Shown here piece by piece: positions 33,476 through 42,512 of a stretch of 50,908 nucleotides of DNA. Numbering within the stretch: position 1 is the stretch's first letter; every line of letters begins with the position of its first letter. A model generated the notes under the pieces. It saw nothing but the letters and a program-made list of their open reading frames with translations, was not told the DNA's origin and did not search any database. A program made the translations under genes and the position numbers. This DNA is from a virus: IMG/VR virus record IMGVR_UViG_3300024346_000102, positions 1-50,908 of that record, one strand, 5' to 3'.

Positions 33476-35890
33476 TTATCTAGGATCAAACTGTTCTAAT
33501 CCAAACCCTCCCAGTCCATCAAATCCTGCTGATTCAAAACTTTGAGGTAAAGTGTTGTTTTGTCTTTGGTTTATTAACTCAGACTCTTGTGTTCCTTGTT
33601 TTTCTATTCGATTATCTTTTCTATCTTCTATTTCTTGTTCTTTTTGTGTTTCTGCTTGTGCTTTTATTTGAGCTAATTTCATATTATAGCTAAATTCTTC
33701 AGCCATAAGCTCTTTTTTAACTTTAGCCTCTTGAAGCATTTTATTTATTTCAAACTGTATTTTTGCTTGCTCAATTTGTATTGTTGTTTCAGCTAAAGCC
33801 TGTTGCTTTTGCATTTCAGCTTCTATAGCTTGTTGAGCTGCTTGTGAGTTTGCCTGCGCTTGAGCCTGTATGTTCGCTTGTTGATTAGCCTGATCTCTCG
33901 CAGCTTTCTTTTTACGACTTTGTTTTAATAAAGCGTTTGCTAATTTTATATTTTTAACTTGACGAATATCAATAGCATCATCTAAATCAATACCACCAGA
34001 TGCTAATGCGGTTTGGATATTTTGCTCTAATTGAGCTTTCATTTCATCGTCTGGTTCTAATTCTAAATATATACCAAAGTCTTGTAATGTTTTTTCCTGT
34101 AATTCCTCTAAAGTACCAGTGTTATAAGATGATATAGAGTCTATTAATGCAGCTCTAGTTAAAGGATAATCTAAGGCATCTGCTATTCTCAACGCTATGT
34201 TTTCGCATGTTCTTAATGTTAGGTATAAACCACCTTGCATTACATGTCTTAACGCTGTATTTGAGTTTGCAGCTGCCATTTTTTGTAAACCAACTAAAGC
34301 ATGTGCGTCAGGAGTACTAGCATCAGTAGCTTCGTTTAACCCGGTTACATCTCTAATCATTTGTAAGTAATACTGATAAGTTTGTATTAAAGACCCTATT
34401 TTAGCATTACCAGAAGAAGTTTGAAGTTCTTGAATAGGAACTTTGCCTCTATTCAAATCACCATCTTGTGTCATGGACCTACCTACTATACTACCAGTTT
34501 GAAAATACATGTTAAGTGCTTCCTGCGCATTATAGTTTGTGCCATTACCTAAATCAACTTCAGCTAAACCATCTACGTCAACAAAAACACCATCAGGAAC
34601 CATTCTAGATAAAACTTGTTGTAGTTTTAAATGTGTTAATTGGATCATATCAGCAAAACCAGTTATTCTACTAACTGTTGATTCTATCATGCCCTTATAC
34701 ATTCTAGGAGCACATATAGAGTAATTCATGTTAACTTTTGTTACGTTAGAATTTGGCCTTGTCATATTTTCTGACATCTTCCACTCTAACATCATCTCAT
34801 GACCTAATATTTTAGCGCCAGTATATAAAACCTCTATAGCTCTTCCAACTCTTTCAAAGTTATCACTTTCAGGCGGATTAAACGTATCGGGTTTTTCTAA
34901 TGCTTTTTCTAATCCTTGATCTGTTTGTTTTATTTTAAATACTTGATTAGTATATGTTTTGTATTCAAAATATAAAACTTGAACTTGATTATAAGAATCT
35001 TGTTGTGCATAAAAGTTTCTAGTATAATTTGCATCACCAGGAAACTTTTCTATTTGTTTTAATTCATCATTTGTTAAACCAGGAAACTGTTTTTTTAATT
35101 CTACTAAACTAATAGATTTTACTTCTCCGGCATAATATATGTCTTCAAAGTTTGGATCTTCTGTATATGAATAAACTAAATTAGCAGGGTCTACATAATT
35201 TAATGTAACACCATTTGATAAGTTAAAATCTGTTTTTACAGCACCTATACCTATTATAGTTAAATCAGATATTAATCTTCTTTTTATTAATTCATATTTA
35301 TTAGCTGCTAAAACATTTTCTATAGCTTCTTCTTCTGCAATTTCTATAGATTGCTTGTAAGACAGTTGCATGTGAAGATCTAATTCATCTTGAGACTCAG
35401 GTATGTTATTAGGATCGTTGCTATTAAAAAAATCCATACCAGTAGCTTCATTTGTAGCTTGAATTATTTCTTTAGCGTACATATCTTTCATTATAGCATC
35501 AGCATACTTTGTTCTTTGCTTTAAAGACTCGGGATCTTGCGCGTAAGCTTTTATATCAAAAATTTTTTGAGACATACCGTTTACTATTATATCTACAAAT
35601 TTAGGTATAATAGGAACTGGTTTCCAGTCTAAATTTAAATAAGATAAATCACCATTAATAGATAATTCATCTTTATATTTTTGAACAGATTGTTCACCTC
35701 TAGCGTATAATCTTAGTCTATGAAAATTTAACCAACTATTTTGGTATCTATTTCCCATGCCACCTCTGTCTCCAGAAAACCATTCGCCTTCTATTGCGCG
35801 ACCTACGGCGTAACCGTATTCGTAACCTTGCTTCTCTTCGTCTGATACTACTTGACTTGGAAATGAACCTACGTAATTAGTATATGTCAT
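33476..35890 (-). CDS. Portal protein
   Basis: An 804-residue protein directly after the large terminase. LRLYARGEQSVQKYKDELSI, LNLDWKPVPIIPKFVDIIV and VKTDFNLSNGVTLNYVDPAN resemble crAss-like portals; the size is normal for that group. The C-terminal third (about residues 660-790) is a long Gln/Ala/Lys-rich coiled coil, consistent with the barrel/crown reaching into the head. It abuts terL without a gap. Forms the dodecameric DNA channel. Confidence 0.9.
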   Translation of the reverse strand: MTYTNYVGSFPSQVVSDEEKQGYEYGYAVGRAIEGEWFSGDRGGMGNRYQNSWLNFHRLRLYARGEQSVQKYKDELSINGDLSYLNLDWKPVPIIPKFVDIIVNGMSQKIFDIKAYAQDPESLKQRTKYADAIMKDMYAKEIIQATNEATGMDFFNSNDPNNIPESQDELDLHMQLSYKQSIEIAEEEAIENVLAANKYELIKRRLISDLTIIGIGAVKTDFNLSNGVTLNYVDPANLVYSYTEDPNFEDIYYAGEVKSISLVELKKQFPGLTNDELKQIEKFPGDANYTRNFYAQQDSYNQVQVLYFEYKTYTNQVFKIKQTDQGLEKALEKPDTFNPPESDNFERVGRAIEVLYTGAKILGHEMMLEWKMSENMTRPNSNVTKVNMNYSICAPRMYKGMIESTVSRITGFADMIQLTHLKLQQVLSRMVPDGVFVDVDGLAEVDLGNGTNYNAQEALNMYFQTGSIVGRSMTQDGDLNRGKVPIQELQTSSGNAKIGSLIQTYQYYLQMIRDVTGLNEATDASTPDAHALVGLQKMAAANSNTALRHVMQGGLYLTLRTCENIALRIADALDYPLTRAALIDSISSYNTGTLEELQEKTLQDFGIYLELEPDDEMKAQLEQNIQTALASGGIDLDDAIDIRQVKNIKLANALLKQSRKKKAARDQANQQANIQAQAQANSQAAQQAIEAEMQKQQALAETTIQIEQAKIQFEINKMLQEAKVKKELMAEEFSYNMKLAQIKAQAETQKEQEIEDRKDNRIEKQGTQESELINQRQNNTLPQSFESAGFDGLGGFGLEQFDPR

Positions 35891-38107
35891 TTATTGTATT
35901 ATTTGTGAACTATATCCTTCGTTATTATATTTTTTAAAACCTAGTGGTTTTACTTCTAATTTTCTTTTAAAAACAGGATTATATTTGTTTTTATTACAAG
36001 CCATTACTGCTAACCCAGAACTAATAGAGGCATCATGTTTTGTTCTATTATTAATATCAAATCTAGCCCAATCATTTAATGTTCTTTGAAAGTACATATT
36101 TCCATAAGATTCACCTAAATTACCAACATGTGTTTCTATATATGACTCTATAGCGGCAGCGTGCGCTTGTTTTATATCTTCGCTTGAATTAGGTATTCCA
36201 CCTATTTCTCTTTCTGTAACAGACAATTTAGTAATAGATTTATCTGGTCTATTCATTGAATACCCTCTATAACCTCTACGTTTAAAATAATAAAGCAGTC
36301 TAGGTTTATTGTTTTCAGCTAATATTGGCATACCATAAAATATACATGCCATAAGCACATCTTCAAAAAACATCTCTGCTGTCTGTGGTCTAGCTATATA
36401 TTCTAAAAAAAACATATTAGGTGGCGCGTTTTCCATAGAAAACTTAGTTAAACCGTGTAGTGAACCATTTGATCCACGAGAATCAACAGTACCTGATATA
36501 TCATAACTATCACAACCAAAAGCACCCATATGATCGTTTGCTGGGTACTTTAATCCATTTTTCATTATTAAACGGTTCTGAAGATTTAATTCAGGTACCC
36601 AAGAAATTTTAAATCTACCATTTTCATTTGGTACAAATAAAACGCCGTTTGGATTATCTTTTACACCACCGTGCCAATTAAAAGAACCTGTTGTTATTAA
36701 CGATTCGCTTTTGCAGTCTTCATTAAAATCAACTTGTTCATATATTTTTGTTAAATTAAATATTGATTGTTTTGCTTCGTCTCTAAAAGCGTGTTGTTCA
36801 GTTCTTGGAAATTGTCTATAAAATTCATTTAAACCGTCTTGATCTTTTTTTAAACCATTAACTTCATTTTGCCAATATTCAATTACTCCTATTTTTATCT
36901 CTTGCCCGTGAGGTCCAAAGGTTTTTTTATTTGGAGTTTCGAAGACAGGTAATCCATGAGAATCAATGTATCCTTCGTAGTTCCATTCCATAGGTATGAA
37001 CAAAGAATAGAGTCCTGAGCGAGTCTGTCCATTGGCGTTTCTTTCTTTAATATCTGAATCATAGTATAATTTTTTAAAATTATCACCACCTTTATCTAAT
37101 GCGTTTGATGTTGAACCCATCATGCATTTACCTATTATCTTACTACCTAATCTAAGTGTTGTTTTTGTAACGCGCCAATTATTTAATATATTGTTTGGTC
37201 TTTCCCATTTACCCGATTCGTCATGAACGAGGAGTTTGAGTTTTTCACCATCGTAGGAGTTGTCCCCGGTATTTTTCCAGTCGATTGTGGTGTCCAAACC
37301 GGTAATTTCTTTAAGGGTTTGATTGGAATCAAGTTTTCTACGGGTAAACTTGGATGCTGGTACTCTGTAGGCAAGTTCGGTTTTTGGACGGTCCATACCG
37401 TCTTGGATTGGTTTAAAGAAAAATGGATAATTAACGGATATTGGTACAACCTTATCTGTGAACATCTTTTTAGCATCGGGGCCAGATTTGGACAAAATCC
37501 CAAACCGTGAATCCGTTGAAATGGTCGCCATGTTGACGGTTTCGCCAGAGGCCATGAATGAAAATCCGGAACGCCTGTTTTTGAGATAGCACATACCATA
37601 ACACCTGTAGTCTGCTCTGCAAGCTTCCCAGAAAATGTAGAATAATCTATTTGATTCCCTAAAGTCTGGTTGCCCAACATCAATTTTGGACCACTGCAGG
37701 TACATATAGTGAGTACCAGTAATGTAAGTAGCCACGTTTTTATTATAGAACCAAAAGCCTTGTTCTCTTCTATTAAATTCTTTATCAATGTAATCATACC
37801 ATTCTTCTTTAAATTCTATTGGATATTCTTCCCAATCAAAAACAGATTTGATTTTTTTTAATTGCTTAGGATACTCTGTGTGACTCCATTTGTTTTCTTT
37901 AAACTCTACTATATCATTTTGTTTAGGTAAAGCTATTTTTAAGTTCTGTATTTCATATACTTCGCCTATTTCACCAGTCTTACTTATAATTATAACATCG
38001 TGTTCTTCGTTATAACCATATTCCCATTTTTTATATCTATTGTTTCTTTTTAAAACTTTAGGTTTAATATGGTCTTTTAATATTTTATATAAACTTTGCT
38101 TGTACAT
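35891..38107 (-). CDS. terL: Terminase large subunit
   Basis: A 738-residue packaging motor with ATPase and nuclease domains. Visible are a Walker A-like loop in CYLKNRRSGFSFMASGE (near residues 175-190), Walker B LKLLVHDES with the catalytic Glu, the coupling motif KCMMGSTSN, and further on the Asp-containing AFGCDSYDISGTVDSRGSNG of the RNase H-like nuclease. The ATP loop is the RxxG(F/K)S form rather than classic GKT, as in other large-terminase variants of this kind. Part of the ATPase-coding DNA (about 37190-37740) is far GC-richer than its flanks. Start overlaps the upstream stop (TAATG). Confidence 0.92.
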   Translation of the reverse strand: MYKQSLYKILKDHIKPKVLKRNNRYKKWEYGYNEEHDVIIISKTGEIGEVYEIQNLKIALPKQNDIVEFKENKWSHTEYPKQLKKIKSVFDWEEYPIEFKEEWYDYIDKEFNRREQGFWFYNKNVATYITGTHYMYLQWSKIDVGQPDFRESNRLFYIFWEACRADYRCYGMCYLKNRRSGFSFMASGETVNMATISTDSRFGILSKSGPDAKKMFTDKVVPISVNYPFFFKPIQDGMDRPKTELAYRVPASKFTRRKLDSNQTLKEITGLDTTIDWKNTGDNSYDGEKLKLLVHDESGKWERPNNILNNWRVTKTTLRLGSKIIGKCMMGSTSNALDKGGDNFKKLYYDSDIKERNANGQTRSGLYSLFIPMEWNYEGYIDSHGLPVFETPNKKTFGPHGQEIKIGVIEYWQNEVNGLKKDQDGLNEFYRQFPRTEQHAFRDEAKQSIFNLTKIYEQVDFNEDCKSESLITTGSFNWHGGVKDNPNGVLFVPNENGRFKISWVPELNLQNRLIMKNGLKYPANDHMGAFGCDSYDISGTVDSRGSNGSLHGLTKFSMENAPPNMFFLEYIARPQTAEMFFEDVLMACIFYGMPILAENNKPRLLYYFKRRGYRGYSMNRPDKSITKLSVTEREIGGIPNSSEDIKQAHAAAIESYIETHVGNLGESYGNMYFQRTLNDWARFDINNRTKHDASISSGLAVMACNKNKYNPVFKRKLEVKPLGFKKYNNEGYSSQIIQ
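37190..37740 (-). other. GC-rich codon-usage patch inside terL
   Basis: By hand count the 60-base lines from 37201 to 37740 run 35-52% GC (average about 42%), while lines just outside (37141-37200 and 37741-37800) are 27-28%. Reading frame and protein motifs continue unbroken. The patch covers the ATPase core between the Walker loops. It suggests a recombined or replaced segment, or a segment held under different constraints. Confidence 0.7.
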
Positions 38108-38382
38108 TACTTAGATCTTCCTTCAGCAAAACCCTTAAAAGACTTTTCTTCTTTTATTTCTTTAGGTTTTTCGTTTAACAAATCTTCTTCAGCTTGTATT
38201 CTAGTTAGTATTTCAAATGCATCAAATATGCATAGTTTTTTAGTTGCAGCAGCGTTTTTAAGTCTATCCGCTGTTATATCATCGCCAGAATCAACAATAG
38301 CTTCTTTAGCAACTTTAATTAGTTCTTCAACTGCTACTTGCCCAGCTAGGATTATATTCTTCTTCGTTTCCTTTATGTTCAT
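38107..38382 (-). CDS. Possible terminase small subunit
   Basis: A 91-residue helical protein with an N-terminal helix (GQVAVEELIKVAKEAI), DDITADRLKNAAATKKLCIF, then DAFEILTRIQAEEDLL and a basic tail. It is translationally coupled to terL (TAATG), the usual position for TerS, and the size suits a small TerS. No helix-turn-helix is certain. The assignment rests on location and helical make-up. It overlaps the upstream gene by 56 bases. Confidence 0.5.
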   Translation of the reverse strand: MNIKETKKNIILAGQVAVEELIKVAKEAIVDSGDDITADRLKNAAATKKLCIFDAFEILTRIQAEEDLLNEKPKEIKEEKSFKGFAEGRSK

Positions 38383-38932
38383 ATTTAATTACAATATCAT
38401 TTGATTTCATACAATATAGTCTTTCTTTATCTATTAAGAATTCCCATTCACCATTAGGTGTGTAACCAACTAGGTCCCCTACGTTTATATCTAGCTGCTC
38501 TAAGACGTTATTTCCATACTTTAATATACCAACAAGGCTTTTTTCTTTGTCGTTAACTAAAGTGTCTTTATTAACTATAGGTTTTATAAAACATCTATTG
38601 TTTATAGAGTTCCAACCATCTTTATTTTTATACAAATAAATTTGATCTAAAGCACAAAAATATAAGTTTTCTTTAAAAAAAGATCTACTTTTTTTCTTTT
38701 TACCTCTTGAGTCATAAAAAGTTCTAAAAACGTTTTGATGTATAATTAATATATCTCCAATTTTTATATTTGTTTTAAAAGCCAAAGGTATAGCTTTAAC
38801 TATAGCGTGCCTATTTACAAATTTAAAACTTTCTATTTTGCTGTTTAATACTAAACTTTTGTTGTTTATTTTTATTTCGTTATTGTATTTATCACCTAGA
38901 GGTTCTACAATAAAGTCATATAAGCTATTCAT
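38327..38932 (-). CDS. Tandem GroES-like (co-chaperonin fold) protein
   Basis: A 201-residue protein that reads as two GroES-like repeats. Repeat 1 (about residues 5-115): DFIVEPLGDKYNNEIKIN, HAIVKAIPLAF, IKIGDILIIHQN. Repeat 2 (about 120-190): SLVGILKYGN, LDINVGDLVGYTPNGEWEFL, LYCMKSNDIVIKYE, close in pattern to GroES V-G-D-I-V-I-F...E-E-V-L-I-M-S-E-S-D-I-L-A-I-V. The mobile-loop GGIVL is not seen, so it may not bind GroEL as GroES does. It sits next to packaging and capsid genes, and a separate GroES is encoded at 46480-46740. It may be a structural or assembly protein using this fold, or a specialised co-chaperonin. Confidence 0.6.
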   Translation of the reverse strand: MNSLYDFIVEPLGDKYNNEIKINNKSLVLNSKIESFKFVNRHAIVKAIPLAFKTNIKIGDILIIHQNVFRTFYDSRGKKKKSRSFFKENLYFCALDQIYLYKNKDGWNSINNRCFIKPIVNKDTLVNDKEKSLVGILKYGNNVLEQLDINVGDLVGYTPNGEWEFLIDKERLYCMKSNDIVIKYEHKGNEEEYNPSWASSS

Positions 38933-39159
38933 TAATATTCTAAATCATACTCAACTGATATTGCCATGTTAGAATTAAACTTCTTCCACGGCAATATTTC
39001 GTTGTTTTTCTTTATGTGTATATTATAAGAGTTGTCTGAATCATCTAGTAGAATGTGAGATATTTCGTGACCACCGTAAACCTGTTGTCCAACAGCGTAA
39101 TGCATGGCGTCATTCTTATAATCAGATCCAATACTAATCTTTCTAATATTATTTGTCAT
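38932..39159 (-). CDS. Small conserved-looking phage protein (75 aa)
   Basis: Starts MTNNIRKISIGSDYKNDAMH, 75 residues, beta-rich with YAVGQQVYGGHEISHILLDD. I chose the internal Met: an ATG 14 codons earlier would add a hydrophobic, low-complexity extension wholly inside the upstream gene, whereas this start overlaps it by only 11 bases. Its stop overlaps the start of the tandem GroES-like gene (1 base). Similar short proteins seem common in marine phages, but I know no function. Confidence 0.55.
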   Translation of the reverse strand: MTNNIRKISIGSDYKNDAMHYAVGQQVYGGHEISHILLDDSDNSYNIHIKKNNEILPWKKFNSNMAISVEYDLEY

Positions 39160-39400
39160 CTTCTTTTTCAATATCAGTATAAGAACCATCTTGAAGATCA
39201 ATATTAACTTGACCGTACTCGTCTTCTAGTTCTTTTTTAGTAGAGTCTATTTCTTCAGATACTTTTTTTACTTCAACACGTATGTTTTCTTTTTGTAAAT
39301 CTAAAACACCTAAAGATCTTAATAATCCATTTAATTTACCTTGTTGATCTTTTACAGTTTTTAACTGTTCTTCTGTAATTTGTTTTTTTGCTTTTGCCAT
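39149..39400 (-). CDS. Small coiled-coil protein
   Basis: An 83-residue acidic/basic helical protein (AKAKKQITEEQLKTVKDQQG, then KKVSEEIDSTKKELEDEYGQ) ending in an acidic tail. Probably one long coiled coil. Its leader on the minus strand is CAATTAAATAAAATCAAATA before ATG, the A/T-rich leader type shared with groEL. Location suggests a head or assembly role; function unknown. Confidence 0.55.
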   Translation of the reverse strand: MAKAKKQITEEQLKTVKDQQGKLNGLLRSLGVLDLQKENIRVEVKKVSEEIDSTKKELEDEYGQVNIDLQDGSYTDIEKEDDK

Positions 39401-39450
39401 TATTTGATTTTATTTAATTGTTTATAATTATATAGTTACTTGTTTTTTTA

Positions 39451-39801
39451 TTATTTACACACTATAAAGTCACCTACCGCTACACCATTACCTGCTACAG
39501 CTGTAACATAATCTACAGCTACTGGAAGTATTGATCCAGACTGTAAACCTTCAAAAGTTATAGCTTGTCCAGCTACTGGTGGTCCACCTCCAACCGCAGT
39601 AACACCCGATAGTATAACACTAATAGTTGCGTCTGCTGGCATTACACCACAATATATTACAGATGAGTTAAGGTTAGTACCTAATGTCCCACTTTGGTTT
39701 TCAAATAACCAAGCTGGTCTAACGTCTATACTAGCTACCATAGCTGCTGTTAAGGGCATAGCTTGTCCTATTATGCCGTCATTTGTTGGAAATTGTCCCA
39801 T
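39451..39801 (-). CDS. Small beta-rich protein, possible capsid decoration or virion protein
   Basis: A 116-residue Gly/Ala/Val-rich protein (PTNDGIIGQAMPLTAAMVAS, later PVAGQAITFEGLQSGSILPV) without charged clusters or a signal peptide. Its composition and rather even, GC-richer codon use resemble the 141-residue protein at 43048-43473; both look like abundant structural proteins. Function is inferred only. Confidence 0.45.
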   Translation of the reverse strand: MGQFPTNDGIIGQAMPLTAAMVASIDVRPAWLFENQSGTLGTNLNSSVIYCGVMPADATISVILSGVTAVGGGPPVAGQAITFEGLQSGSILPVAVDYVTAVAGNGVAVGDFIVCK

Positions 39802-39811
39802 TTTTTTTTAT

Positions 39812-40210
39812 TTATTTGTTACTTATTGATTTATATTTTTCAAAACCACGTGAGCCAAAATAAGCTACATACACGGTTGTTAATAATTGTTTTAATAATT
39901 CTATCCACTCTTGTTCAACTGTAAAAGATATTTCATGGTGACTATCAACCCATATAAAAGCTATAGCCATAAACGATAAAAATATAAGCGCCATAGGACG
40001 AGTATTTTTACTAAGCCAAGAGTCTGATGTCATATCGGATTCCCAGCGTCTTGTTATTTGGTCTTCTGCTGTTGCAGCTGCTTTTTCTACTATAACTTGA
40101 ATTTCTTTTTTAATTTCAAGTTTTTCTTCTTCTGTAGTTGTTAGTTTATCAATAACATCACCAACGTCTTTAATGACATTACCGCTTAACCATTGCCATA
40201 TTTTTTTCAT
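39812..40210 (-). CDS. Holin of the 3TM (GTA holin-like) type
   Basis: A 132-residue protein with an N-terminal amphipathic part, a charged helix (TTEEEKLEIKKEIQVIVEKA), then WESDMTSDSWLSKNTRPMAL, a hydrophobic segment LIFLSFMAIAFIWV and a second segment LLTTVYVAYFGSRGFEKYK. The W..DM.SDSWLSK-x-RP and AYFGSRGFEK blocks match the 3TM holin family seen in gene transfer agents and many phages. It would permeabilise the inner membrane for the amidase, though it lies 29 kb of coding order away from it. Confidence 0.8.
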   Translation of the reverse strand: MKKIWQWLSGNVIKDVGDVIDKLTTTEEEKLEIKKEIQVIVEKAAATAEDQITRRWESDMTSDSWLSKNTRPMALIFLSFMAIAFIWVDSHHEISFTVEQEWIELLKQLLTTVYVAYFGSRGFEKYKSISNK

Positions 40211-40211
40211 A

Positions 40212-40637
40212 TTACTTTATATTTGTAATTTTTTTAGTATAATAAAGTACTTCTTCACATCCATACTCATCTTTAATAGTTGCTTTTAATTTATTTTTGT
40301 TAATATTTTCGTAAACAACTCTAAATTTACCTTTTTTATGAGTAAGTACACTTCTATCAACCTTAGTTTCTATCTTATATTTATGCTTTTGATGATGAGC
40401 TGGAATCATCTCTTCTTCTGCTTTAAATATATTAACCCCTGCTCCATCTCTATGGTAATATACTGTTGGTTTATAATTTAAAAATTTAAATCTATTCCAA
40501 TTGTTAGGAGTGGTTACTACTAATGTGTATTCTGTAGCATCACTAACCCACGTACCATTTATTAAGTTTCTTTTTGTTTGTTGTGAAAATGTGATTAAGC
40601 TAGTAAAAACAAATATCAGTAATGTTAATTTTTTCAT
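40212..40637 (-). CDS. Exported protein with flavobacterial-type signal peptide
   Basis: A 141-residue protein starting MKKLTLLIFVFTSLITFSQQ: a short positive start, a hydrophobic core and a cut site near SFSQ/Q that is typical of flavobacterial Sec signals. The mature part is basic and beta-rich (NLINGTWVSDATEYTLVV, later KLKATIKDEYGCEEVLYYT), perhaps a small lipocalin-like barrel. Sequence reads like a host-derived gene. It abuts the holin gene by 1 base, so it may act in the periplasm in lysis or exclusion. Function unknown. Confidence 0.65.
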   Translation of the reverse strand: MKKLTLLIFVFTSLITFSQQTKRNLINGTWVSDATEYTLVVTTPNNWNRFKFLNYKPTVYYHRDGAGVNIFKAEEEMIPAHHQKHKYKIETKVDRSVLTHKKGKFRVVYENINKNKLKATIKDEYGCEEVLYYTKKITNIK

Positions 40638-40695
40638 ATAATTAAATTTAAATGTTATATTTATATAATTACATAATTTAATTATATTTACATTG

Positions 40696-42510
40696 TTAAT
40701 CTAATATGACATTTCTTTTAGATATATTTATCCTTGGTTTATTTTTTTTATTTCTATTAGTTAGTGGGCCTATTTTTCCGTATTTTGCATCTAGTTCAGC
40801 CTCTGATAGTTTCTTTTTATTTCCTCTTTTCGCGTTAATAATAACTTCATCATTCATTTCTGGTTGAATCCAATCAGGATTATTAGCTTTTTCAAGACCA
40901 GAAAAATTGTCATAATTATTTGAACCATAAAATTCTTTCATAAACTTAACATCTTTATCTGGTATATAATCTCTATATTTATCAGGTGTAAAATAAAACC
41001 TGTCATAAAGTTTAAATGGATTTACTTCATCACTTATAGAAGCAAGTTGATTAATTAATTGAGCTTGTTTATATTGATCAGAAACACCTGAGTATCCACC
41101 ACCATCCCATCCATCAGAGTATCCACCCTTTCCAGTAGCTTGAAAATCCCAAGAATCATCAATACTCATATATGGTAATTTATTGTCCATAGCAAAACCA
41201 ACTTTAGATCTTCCATAATCGGTGTTCATTAATCCTTTTACTTGACCTTTTTCTTCAGCAGAACCATACATAGGACCAGGTTTCGTAACATACGTATCAC
41301 TTTCTCCGTTTTTACCTCTTTCAAGATAACCCCCTTTTCCAGCATACAAATCATTAAAAGCTTGATCTAAAAACTCGTTTGATTTATTTCCTCCATATGC
41401 AGCTTTAAGTCTTTCTTTTTCTTCTGGCGAAATTCCACCGTTTTCTTCCTCGTACTTTTTTAATGCATTTCTAAAGTAATCATTTTCTATCATGTTTGTT
41501 TCAAAAACATAAGGCATCATTTGTTGATTAGTTAATTGACCAGCAGCGGCAATATTTTGATTTCCACTCTCATCCAAAACTTTTTCAGTACTATTTAAAT
41601 AATCATAAGCTTGATTATTACTAATATCTTTAGATAATAAATTTTTATCAAATTGATCTCCTTTTACGCTATATGATTTTTGAAAATCATAATAATCGCT
41701 CTTTGGTGTATACTGCGATTCTTGATACAAGTCTTCATTACTAAAAAATTGATCAATAGGGCTAGCTGATTCACCATCCTTTTTATAACTCCAATGATTA
41801 TCAAGTTCTTGGTTTCCATCATATTGTGGATAATATTCTTTAAGAAATTCTTTTTTTGAAGGTATTTCTTTAATTTTAAAATCTTCTTCACTCCAACCAA
41901 AATCTCTTATGTACATTTCTTTTTCACCTCTAGCAATAATTTCTTTAGATTCTTCGTTTTGGTCTTTAAGTTCTTTAATTCTTACTTTATAGTCATTATT
42001 AACAACTTTTGGGTTTTGCTTGCTTAAATCCGTAGAAGAACCACCACCTGATAGTTTCATCTGTTCTTTAGCTTGATCAATTATATAATTATTAAGACCT
42101 GGAATTTTCATCGCAAAGTCAAGAAGTTTAGGGTTATTATAAGCTAAATTAATTCCAGTACCTAAAATACCTCCATCTTTATTGCTGTTATCATAGGGTC
42201 TAATGTAAGATCTATCGTTATATTCTTTTTTAGTTTGTGGTGGAGTCATGGTTGCTGCGTTTCTAGCGCTCATAGTTCTAGGATTCATGCTTAACAATTC
42301 TTCAGTAGTAAATTGTTTATCACTATTATAGTTTTCTTCAAGTTGTTTTTTTTCTTCATCAGTAAGATTACCACCAAGTACTCTTTCCAAAACATTACTA
42401 GCAATGTTAGGACCAAAACTAACCGGACCCGGTTGCACATGATGCATTTTAATCGGACTACTATTAACACCACCTTGTAATCCTTTAAAAAAATTCTTTT
42501 TTAATGCCAT
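40696..42510 (-). CDS. Large unknown late protein (604 aa) with SSPIKM N-terminus
   Basis: A 604-residue hydrophilic, Asp/Asn/Lys/Tyr-rich protein with few hydrophobic stretches, so probably extended. The N-terminus has GGVNSSPIKMHHVQPG; this S-P-x-K-M motif recurs in the next two upstream proteins. Later parts contain Gly/Tyr-rich KGGYSDGWDGGGYSGVS. The C-terminus is basic. Likely a virion or cargo protein; I do not recognise a family. Confidence 0.5.
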   Translation of the reverse strand: MALKKNFFKGLQGGVNSSPIKMHHVQPGPVSFGPNIASNVLERVLGGNLTDEEKKQLEENYNSDKQFTTEELLSMNPRTMSARNAATMTPPQTKKEYNDRSYIRPYDNSNKDGGILGTGINLAYNNPKLLDFAMKIPGLNNYIIDQAKEQMKLSGGGSSTDLSKQNPKVVNNDYKVRIKELKDQNEESKEIIARGEKEMYIRDFGWSEEDFKIKEIPSKKEFLKEYYPQYDGNQELDNHWSYKKDGESASPIDQFFSNEDLYQESQYTPKSDYYDFQKSYSVKGDQFDKNLLSKDISNNQAYDYLNSTEKVLDESGNQNIAAAGQLTNQQMMPYVFETNMIENDYFRNALKKYEEENGGISPEEKERLKAAYGGNKSNEFLDQAFNDLYAGKGGYLERGKNGESDTYVTKPGPMYGSAEEKGQVKGLMNTDYGRSKVGFAMDNKLPYMSIDDSWDFQATGKGGYSDGWDGGGYSGVSDQYKQAQLINQLASISDEVNPFKLYDRFYFTPDKYRDYIPDKDVKFMKEFYGSNNYDNFSGLEKANNPDWIQPEMNDEVIINAKRGNKKKLSEAELDAKYGKIGPLTNRNKKNKPRINISKRNVILD

Positions 42511-42512
42511 AA

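Noticed and set aside
37183-37797. 204-aa alternative minus-strand frame inside terL, with a + strand frame at 37223-37510
   Set aside because: Frames are open because the local GC-rich codons remove stops; the terL frame carries the conserved motifs.
38932-39201. Longer 89-aa start for the 75-aa gene
   Set aside because: The extra 14 residues are low-complexity hydrophobic sequence entirely inside the upstream coiled-coil gene.
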